Positions 59,631 through 64,000 of a stretch of 64,000 nt of DNA are shown here, in pieces. The stretch is from Thermodesulfobacterium sp. TA1 (GTDB lineage Bacteria > Desulfobacterota > Thermodesulfobacteria > Thermodesulfobacteriales > Thermodesulfobacteriaceae). Within the stretch, counting starts at the first letter, position 1. Each line of letters opens with the position of its first letter. Location: positions 1,116,001-1,180,000 of the forward strand of contig NZ_CP043908.1 of the NCBI RefSeq assembly GCF_008630935.1, read 5' to 3'. Position numbers and translations under genes: made by a program. The notes under the pieces were generated by a model that was not told the origin of the DNA, ran no database searches, and worked only from the letters and a program-made list of their open reading frames with translations.

Positions 59631-60672
59631 GTTTTATAAAGCTACCTGGTAAGACCTGGACCAAACCCTTAAACTCAAGTTCTGTGACAGCCGATAATAC
59701 TTCAGCGGCAGGGAGTTCTATCTTTAACAAAAGATCCTCTAAATGGATAGGATAAGAAGAAAGTAGAGACAAAACCTTTTGCTCTTCTTCGGTAAGGTCT
59801 TTATCATTTTTATTATCTTCTGACTTAAATAAACCAAAAGTTTTTAAATCCTCTGTTATCCCTAAAAAATCTAACAATTCTTCTGGAGAAAAAACCGGCT
59901 GAGCCCCTGATTTGATAAGAAAATGGGTCCCCTCGCTTTGGATAGAAAAAATACTCCCAGGTACCGCAAAAACTTCTTTTCCTTGATGGAGAGCCCATTT
60001 AGCGGTGATAAGCGTCCCACTCTTTGGCCCTGCTTCTACCACCAATATAGCCTCTGAAAATCCACTTATAAGCCTATTTCTTAACGGAAAGTTTTCTTTC
60101 CGCGGGGGGGTTCCTAACGGAAATTCTGAAACCACCGCTCCATACCCAGAGGCAATTTTATTAAATAATGTTTGATTTTCTGGAGGGTAAACAACGTCTA
60201 ACCCTGAGCCTAAAACCGCTATGGTCCTTCCTTCTACCTCTAAGCAAGTTTTGTGGGCTATGGTATCAATCCCTCTTGCAAGACCTGATATTATTACTAC
60301 TCCAGCTTGGGAAAGTTTTTTAGAAAATTTATATGCCACCTCTTTTCCGTAATTAGTAGGTCTTCTTGAACCTATTACCCCAACCGAAGGCGTTATCTTT
60401 TCTAAACTACCTTTTACATAAAGAAAAATCGGAGCATAAGGTATAGCCTTAATTTTATCTGGAAATTCTTGGTCTTCTCTAAAAAAAATTTCTATACCTA
60501 ATTTTTGAGCTTTCTCAAGTTCTTTTAGACCTAACCCTTCTATTTCTTTTAAACTATACCTTTTGTAAGCTAAAATATCTTCTAATGAAATATTTTCTTC
60601 AAAAAATTTAATGGCTTTCAAAAGGTTTCTTTCTTTAAGATAAAAACCCAGCCAAAGAATTTTATCCTTCAT
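59620..60672 (-). CDS. dprA: DNA processing protein A (recombination mediator)
   Basis: Loads RecA on single-stranded DNA taken up during transformation. The Rossmann-like core is complete: VGVIGSRRPTNYGKEVAYKF, VVISGLARGIDTIAHK, VLGSGLDVVYPPENQTLF, EFPLGTPPRKENFPLRNRLISGFSEA, and GALIT-like SGTLITAKWALHQGKEVFAVPG. C-terminal winged-helix-like region (about 285-350). N-terminal helix-hairpin-helix about 30-55. The start overlaps the preceding gene by 11 bases. With pilMNOPQ elsewhere in the window it suggests natural competence is possible. Confidence 0.95.
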   Translation of the reverse strand: MKDKILWLGFYLKERNLLKAIKFFEENISLEDILAYKRYSLKEIEGLGLKELEKAQKLGIEIFFREDQEFPDKIKAIPYAPIFLYVKGSLEKITPSVGVIGSRRPTNYGKEVAYKFSKKLSQAGVVIISGLARGIDTIAHKTCLEVEGRTIAVLGSGLDVVYPPENQTLFNKIASGYGAVVSEFPLGTPPRKENFPLRNRLISGFSEAILVVEAGPKSGTLITAKWALHQGKEVFAVPGSIFSIQSEGTHFLIKSGAQPVFSPEELLDFLGITEDLKTFGLFKSEDNKNDKDLTEEEQKVLSLLSSYPIHLEDLLLKIELPAAEVLSAVTELEFKGLVQVLPGSFIKLKD

Positions 60673-61261
60673 AAGATTTAAACTTTAAGCTTAACCTCTG
60701 GTGGTTTAGGTCAAAGTCTATCAAGGTGGTAAAGCCCTCTAAAAACGTTTTAAGTCTCTCTAAAGAAGGAGGCTCTAAAGTTCTATCCCAACTAAATTCA
60801 AGGAGTTCTCCGTTAATTTTAATCCAAAGCCTTCCCTCTTTTAGACTTAAGAACAAAAGCTCCCCTAAACCACAGAAAAAACCTCTTATAAGATTATTGG
60901 GAAATTTTACTTCTCCTTTTTTTTCTTCTAATATCTCTTTAGCTACATTATGTTTAAAGGTTAAGTCTGCTTCCCAAAAGGCTAAGGCTTCTTCTATAAG
61001 AATTTTCAAATCCCAAGAACTTAGAGAATCATCGTTTAAGTCAGAATAGGCTATTTCTAATCGTTGATTAAGCTTTTTAAGTTGATTAAAAACCTTTTCT
61101 AACCTTTGGGTTAGCTCTTCTTGAGTTAAAGAGGCTTTTTTCATCAAAAGGATTTGAACTTCCAAAAAAGCCCCTTGTAACATTCCCCTTAAATTATGAA
61201 AATATCCTTTGGTTAAACTTCCCAAAGCTAAAGTTTTACAAAAAAAGAGGTCTTCTTTCAT
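60662..61261 (-). CDS. Degenerate histidine-kinase-like protein
   Basis: 199 residues; recognition is weak. The N-terminal helix contains TKGYFHNLRGMLQGAFLEVQIL, which resembles the His-containing dimerisation helix of sensor kinases, followed by a second long helix and a small C-terminal region with strands (EGRLWIKINGELLEFSWD) like a cut-down ATPase domain. N, G1 and G2 boxes are not visible, so ATP binding is doubtful. It is in an operon between recR and dprA, coupled at both ends, so a regulatory role in DNA repair or uptake is only a positional guess. Confidence 0.55.
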   Translation of the reverse strand: MKEDLFFCKTLALGSLTKGYFHNLRGMLQGAFLEVQILLMKKASLTQEELTQRLEKVFNQLKKLNQRLEIAYSDLNDDSLSSWDLKILIEEALAFWEADLTFKHNVAKEILEEKKGEVKFPNNLIRGFFCGLGELLFLSLKEGRLWIKINGELLEFSWDRTLEPPSLERLKTFLEGFTTLIDFDLNHQRLSLKFKSYEG

Positions 61262-61866
61262 TTTTCTTTTAAAAGCTCTCTATAAACTAAAGCCCTTTTA
61301 AGGGTTAAAGGGTCTACAAATTGTAGGTCCATCCCCATCGGAACTCCGCAGGCTAATCTGCTAACCTTTATAGGATAATTTCTCAAGACCTGTAAAATAT
61401 AATTAATGGTAGCTTCACCAGCCAAGGTAGGAGAAAGGGCAAAAATTATCTCTTCTACCCCCCTTTTTTTAACTAAAAAAAGAAGTTTATCTATCTCTAA
61501 TTCTTTAGGACCGATACCTTCTTTAGGAGAAAGTAGATAATGCAATACAAAATAATAACCTTTATATATCCCTGTGTTTTCTATATGAAAAAGGTTAACC
61601 GGATTTTCCACCACACAAAGGGATTTAGCCTCTCGGTTATCATCTTGACAAACCCTACACACTTCATCTTCAGAAAGATTCCTGCAAAGCTTGCACAACT
61701 TTACCTTATACGGCAGTTCTTTTATCAAATCACCTAACGTTTCACAAAAATCAGGTTTAGATAACAAATATAGAGAGATACGGGTAGCGCTTTTTTCCCC
61801 TATGCCTGGAATCTTAGATAAAGATTCTATAAGCTTTTTTAGAGTAAGGGGATAAACCATCGACAT
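61258..61866 (-). CDS. recR: Recombination protein RecR
   Basis: RecFOR-pathway protein that helps RecA load on gapped DNA. Helix-hairpin-helix LSKIPGIGEKSATRISLYLL (about 14-33), four-cysteine zinc finger CKLCRNLSEDEVCRVC (about 56-71) and a Toprim domain with VVENPVNLFHIENTGIYKGYYFVLHYLLSPKEGIGP; the C-terminal segment SRLACGVPMGMDLQFVD is the RecR Walker-B-like motif. 202 residues. dnaX-ybaB-recR order is conserved. Confidence 0.97.
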   Translation of the reverse strand: MSMVYPLTLKKLIESLSKIPGIGEKSATRISLYLLSKPDFCETLGDLIKELPYKVKLCKLCRNLSEDEVCRVCQDDNREAKSLCVVENPVNLFHIENTGIYKGYYFVLHYLLSPKEGIGPKELEIDKLLFLVKKRGVEEIIFALSPTLAGEATINYILQVLRNYPIKVSRLACGVPMGMDLQFVDPLTLKRALVYRELLKEK

Positions 61867-61871
61867 GAGAT

Positions 61872-62210
61872 TTAAAATAATCCTGGGAGGTTAAAACCTC
61901 CGGGAATTTTTAGACCTCCTGTAATCTTTGCCATTTCCTCTTCTATCATTTCTTTAGCCTTTTTCAAGGCTTCGTTTACCCCGGCTAAAATCAAATCCTC
62001 TAACATTTCTTTTTCTTCAGGATTTAAAAGTTCTTTTTCGATTTCTATGGCTAAGATTTCTTGCTTACCGTTAGCAGTAACGGTTACCATCCCTCCACCT
62101 ACCTGAACGGTAACCGTTTTTTCTTCAAGCATCTTTTGAGCTTCTTCTAACTTTTTTTGCATCTTTTGGATCTCTTTCATCATTTGCTGTAACTGGGGTG
62201 GTAGTTTCAT
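61872..62210 (-). CDS. YbaB/EbfC-family nucleoid-associated protein
   Basis: Small DNA-binding protein of 112 residues. Helical N-terminus (QLQQMMKEIQKMQKKLEEAQ), then strands TVTVQVGGGMVTVTANGKQEIL and the helix ending NEALKKAKEMIEEEMAKITGG, followed by the family C-terminus GFNLPGLF. It lies between dnaX and recR in the standard order and starts 3 bases after dnaX. Confidence 0.96.
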   Translation of the reverse strand: MKLPPQLQQMMKEIQKMQKKLEEAQKMLEEKTVTVQVGGGMVTVTANGKQEILAIEIEKELLNPEEKEMLEDLILAGVNEALKKAKEMIEEEMAKITGGLKIPGGFNLPGLF

Positions 62211-62213
62211 ATC

Positions 62214-63728
62214 TTACTCCTTGTTTAATATTTGAATATAAGATATTTTAGCAGAAAGATGGGTTAAAATTTCTTTTACCTCAGGCCTTTCTTTTATCTC
62301 TTCAAGCTTAGGTTGAGGAGAAACCTCTACCTCAACCTCTACAGGCTTCTTAAAAAACTCTTTCATCTTCTCTATAAGTTCATCAAAATATGTAGTATTT
62401 TTTAAATGTTCCTTAACTTTTATATGTAAACGCTGTAAATTAAAGACAGGTGAGGGTAAACTATTAGCGAGACTGTAAAGAATTGGACGGTCTTTTGCAA
62501 GTAGTTCTAAAAAATCTTGCCAAGTTTTTTCAGAAAAAGTTAAAGGTTCTTTTTTTTCTTCAGTTTCTTTAAGTGAAGGTTCAAGGTTTTTATAGTCAAA
62601 AGAAAGGTTAGGTAAAGTCTCTATTTTCTCTATCAATTTGTTTAGAGGAACTAATTTAGCTTGTTCGCAAACCCTTACCAAGGCTAATTCAAACTGCAGC
62701 TGAGGATAACTACTTCTTCTTAATATCTCAAGGTCTCTGGTTAAGCTCTGTAAGATCAGAAAAATTTCCTCTAATTCGTATTCTAAGACTAAATCTCTAA
62801 GAACTGGATTTTGAAAATGCTGGGTATTTTCTTGAGGTAGAGCTTTTGTCAAGAAAAGCTCTCTGAAAAATTCGGTTAGTTTTTCCATAAGATAGATAAG
62901 GTCGGTTCCTTGTTCGTAAACCTTTTGAACAACCTCTAAGGTTTTTTTTAGGTTTTTCTCCAACAAAACTTGAGCTAATTCCTCTATTAACAAGGCTTCA
63001 TGCCATCCAAAGGCTTGAATGACATCCTCTTTGGTATGAGTTCCATAAGCCATAGCCTGGTCTAAAAGTGAAAGGGCGTCTCTTAAACTCCCTTGAGCTT
63101 CTTTAGCGATAAGTTTTAAGGCCTCCTCTTCTATCTGATAACTCTCCTTTTCACAAACGGTTTTTAGATGCTTTATTAATTGAGGAAGGTCAAGCTTTCT
63201 AAAATCATAACGCTGGCACCTAGAAAGGATGGTAGGTAAAAGCCTGTTAGGCTCGGTAGTAGCTAAAATAAAATATACATGAGAAGGTGGCTCTTCTAAG
63301 GATTTAAGAAGGGCGTTTGAAGCCTCTTTAGTAAGCATATGGGCTTCGTCTATGATATAAACCTTGGCTTTACCTCGAGTAGGAGCATATTTAAGGTTTT
63401 CGATGATCTCTCTTATTTGGTCTATTCCTCGGTTTGAAGCAGCATCTATTTCTATAACGTCTACAAAAACCCCACGATTAATCTCTAAGCAGTTAGGACA
63501 TTGATTACAGGGTTCATATCCTTCTATCGGATTTAGGCAGTTTAAAGCCTTAGCTACAAGCCTTGCTACCGTGGTTTTACCTGTTCCTTTTATACCTGAA
63601 AACAAAAGGGCATGAGAAAGCTTACCTAATTTAAGGGCATTGGCTATGGTTTTGACTACATGGGTCTGTCCTACTACTTCTTTAAACGACTGAGGTCTAT
63701 ATCTTCTGGCTAAAACTATATAAGACAT
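62214..63728 (-). CDS. dnaX: DNA polymerase III subunit gamma/tau
   Basis: Clamp-loader ATPase that assembles the replisome. Walker A GIKGTGKTTVARLVA (about 45-59), zinc-binding CLNPIEGYEPCNQCPNC (about 64-80), Walker B IIDEAHML, and sensor-1 region LATTEPNRLLPTILSRCQRYDF with the SRC arginine. Residues past ~360 are the variable tau-like tail. At 504 residues it is a medium-length form. I did not find an obvious slippery frameshift site by eye, so a single product is assumed. The zinc-ribbon gene with the UGA ends 16 bases upstream. Confidence 0.95.
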   Translation of the reverse strand: MSYIVLARRYRPQSFKEVVGQTHVVKTIANALKLGKLSHALLFSGIKGTGKTTVARLVAKALNCLNPIEGYEPCNQCPNCLEINRGVFVDVIEIDAASNRGIDQIREIIENLKYAPTRGKAKVYIIDEAHMLTKEASNALLKSLEEPPSHVYFILATTEPNRLLPTILSRCQRYDFRKLDLPQLIKHLKTVCEKESYQIEEEALKLIAKEAQGSLRDALSLLDQAMAYGTHTKEDVIQAFGWHEALLIEELAQVLLEKNLKKTLEVVQKVYEQGTDLIYLMEKLTEFFRELFLTKALPQENTQHFQNPVLRDLVLEYELEEIFLILQSLTRDLEILRRSSYPQLQFELALVRVCEQAKLVPLNKLIEKIETLPNLSFDYKNLEPSLKETEEKKEPLTFSEKTWQDFLELLAKDRPILYSLANSLPSPVFNLQRLHIKVKEHLKNTTYFDELIEKMKEFFKKPVEVEVEVSPQPKLEEIKERPEVKEILTHLSAKISYIQILNKE

Positions 63729-63744
63729 GTTTATTATTTTAAAG

Positions 63745-63954
63745 CTATTTTGAAAGTTTACAACCGAGGCCTGAAATCCAAGCTTCTTTTAATTTTTCGA
63801 TTTCCTCTTCATATTCCTTAGCCGGTCTTTCTATTCCGCAGGTAAGGCACCTTACCTTCCCTTTTGCTCAGGTTCCTTCTAAAACCGCTTTTCCTCCACA
63901 GTATTTACAAACCAGAAAATCTTCTTTGTGAAAAGTTTGGTCAGGATTTTGCAT
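63745..63954 (-). CDS. Small zinc-ribbon protein with one in-frame UGA (possible selenoprotein or pseudogene)
   Basis: Read through one UGA (63868-63870) the frame encodes 69 residues. CKYCGG at 16-21 and CLTCG at 36-40 make a zinc ribbon; residue 29 is the UGA, in EGT(UGA)AKGK. A charged helix (KEYEEEIEKLKEAW) follows and the end is GLGCKLSK. AAGGA lies 6 bases upstream of the ATG (63954). Frame, codon use and zinc motif continue on both sides of the UGA, so this is not a chance ORF. Starting 10 bases after the UGA the RNA forms an 8-base-pair hairpin (AGGUAAGG/CCUUACCU), a position similar to bacterial SECIS. It is either a selenocysteine gene, a recent nonsense mutation or a base error. 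Confidence 0.6.
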
Positions 63955-64000
63955 GTTTTTTCCTTAAAATTTTATAAAAACCGAGTTACTACATATTCAG

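Overview
The window looks like chromosomal DNA of a thermophilic sulfate-reducing bacterium, most likely of the Thermodesulfobacteriaceae (Thermodesulfobacterium or a close relative). That placement is inferred from three things: the complete dsrMKJOP sulfite-reduction electron-transfer operon, an AT-rich genome with strong A/T-ending codon use, and the mix of delta-proteobacterial-like genes with archaeal-like ones (an EndoQ-family nuclease and a stand-alone RibD-C type reductase). No rRNA, prophage or CRISPR array is visible. The only recognised mobile element is one IS110-type insertion sequence.

Layout. 0-2 kb: flagellin behind a near-consensus sigma-28 promoter. 1.9-5.3 kb (+): an unknown gene, a class I aminotransferase, tgt and yajC. 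5.3-16.0 kb (-): one long co-directional block that reads hemerythrin, haem-binding membrane sensor, dynamin-like GTPase, its hydrophobic partner, pilM-N-O-P-Q and trmFO. 16.1-18.2 kb (+): a WP-repeat exported protein and coaD. 18.2-25.6 kb (-): an RsbRD-like protein, dsrM-K-J-O-P, a terminator, then a CbiA/CobB-family amidase (dsrN candidate) and a small ferredoxin. 25.7-31.3 kb (-): plsY, two fapA-like paralogues with an unknown gene and tilS between them. 31.4-32.0 kb (-): rplU-rpmA. 32.2-33.4 kb (+): a CDP-alcohol phosphotransferase and a RibD-C reductase. 33.4-40.7 kb (-): 2-hydroxyacid dehydrogenase, iron alcohol dehydrogenase, acetyl-CoA synthetase, CBS protein, amidohydrolase and a DRTGG protein. 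41-44.7 kb: def (+), then zapB-zapA-6S RNA-rny-metallophosphoesterase (-). 44.9-48.9 kb: EndoQ (+), the IS110 element with a probable bridge RNA, and small exported proteins. 49-56.8 kb (-): tRNA-His, rplS, rnhB, yraN, a DUF6178-like gene, nrdJ, hom, a CheD-like gene and an HDOD gene. 57-59.6 kb: a second CDP-alcohol phosphotransferase and a class II aldolase (+). 59.6-64 kb (-): a zinc-ribbon gene with an in-frame UGA, dnaX, ybaB, recR, a kinase-like gene and dprA.

How it works together. The dsr genes move electrons between the quinone pool, periplasmic haem c and the cytoplasmic DsrK-DsrC chemistry of sulfite reduction. Pilus alignment-complex genes, flagellin, two FapA-like proteins, a CheD-like protein and an HDOD protein point to a motile, surface-active cell. 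The most unusual points are: the hemerythrin/haem sensor/dynamin pair joined to the pilus operon; a 6S RNA whose 5' strand seems to lie inside the 3' end of zapA; a CheD homologue without its catalytic residues; four genes whose promoters predict leaderless or nearly leaderless mRNAs; and a 69-codon zinc-ribbon gene interrupted by one UGA that could encode selenocysteine.
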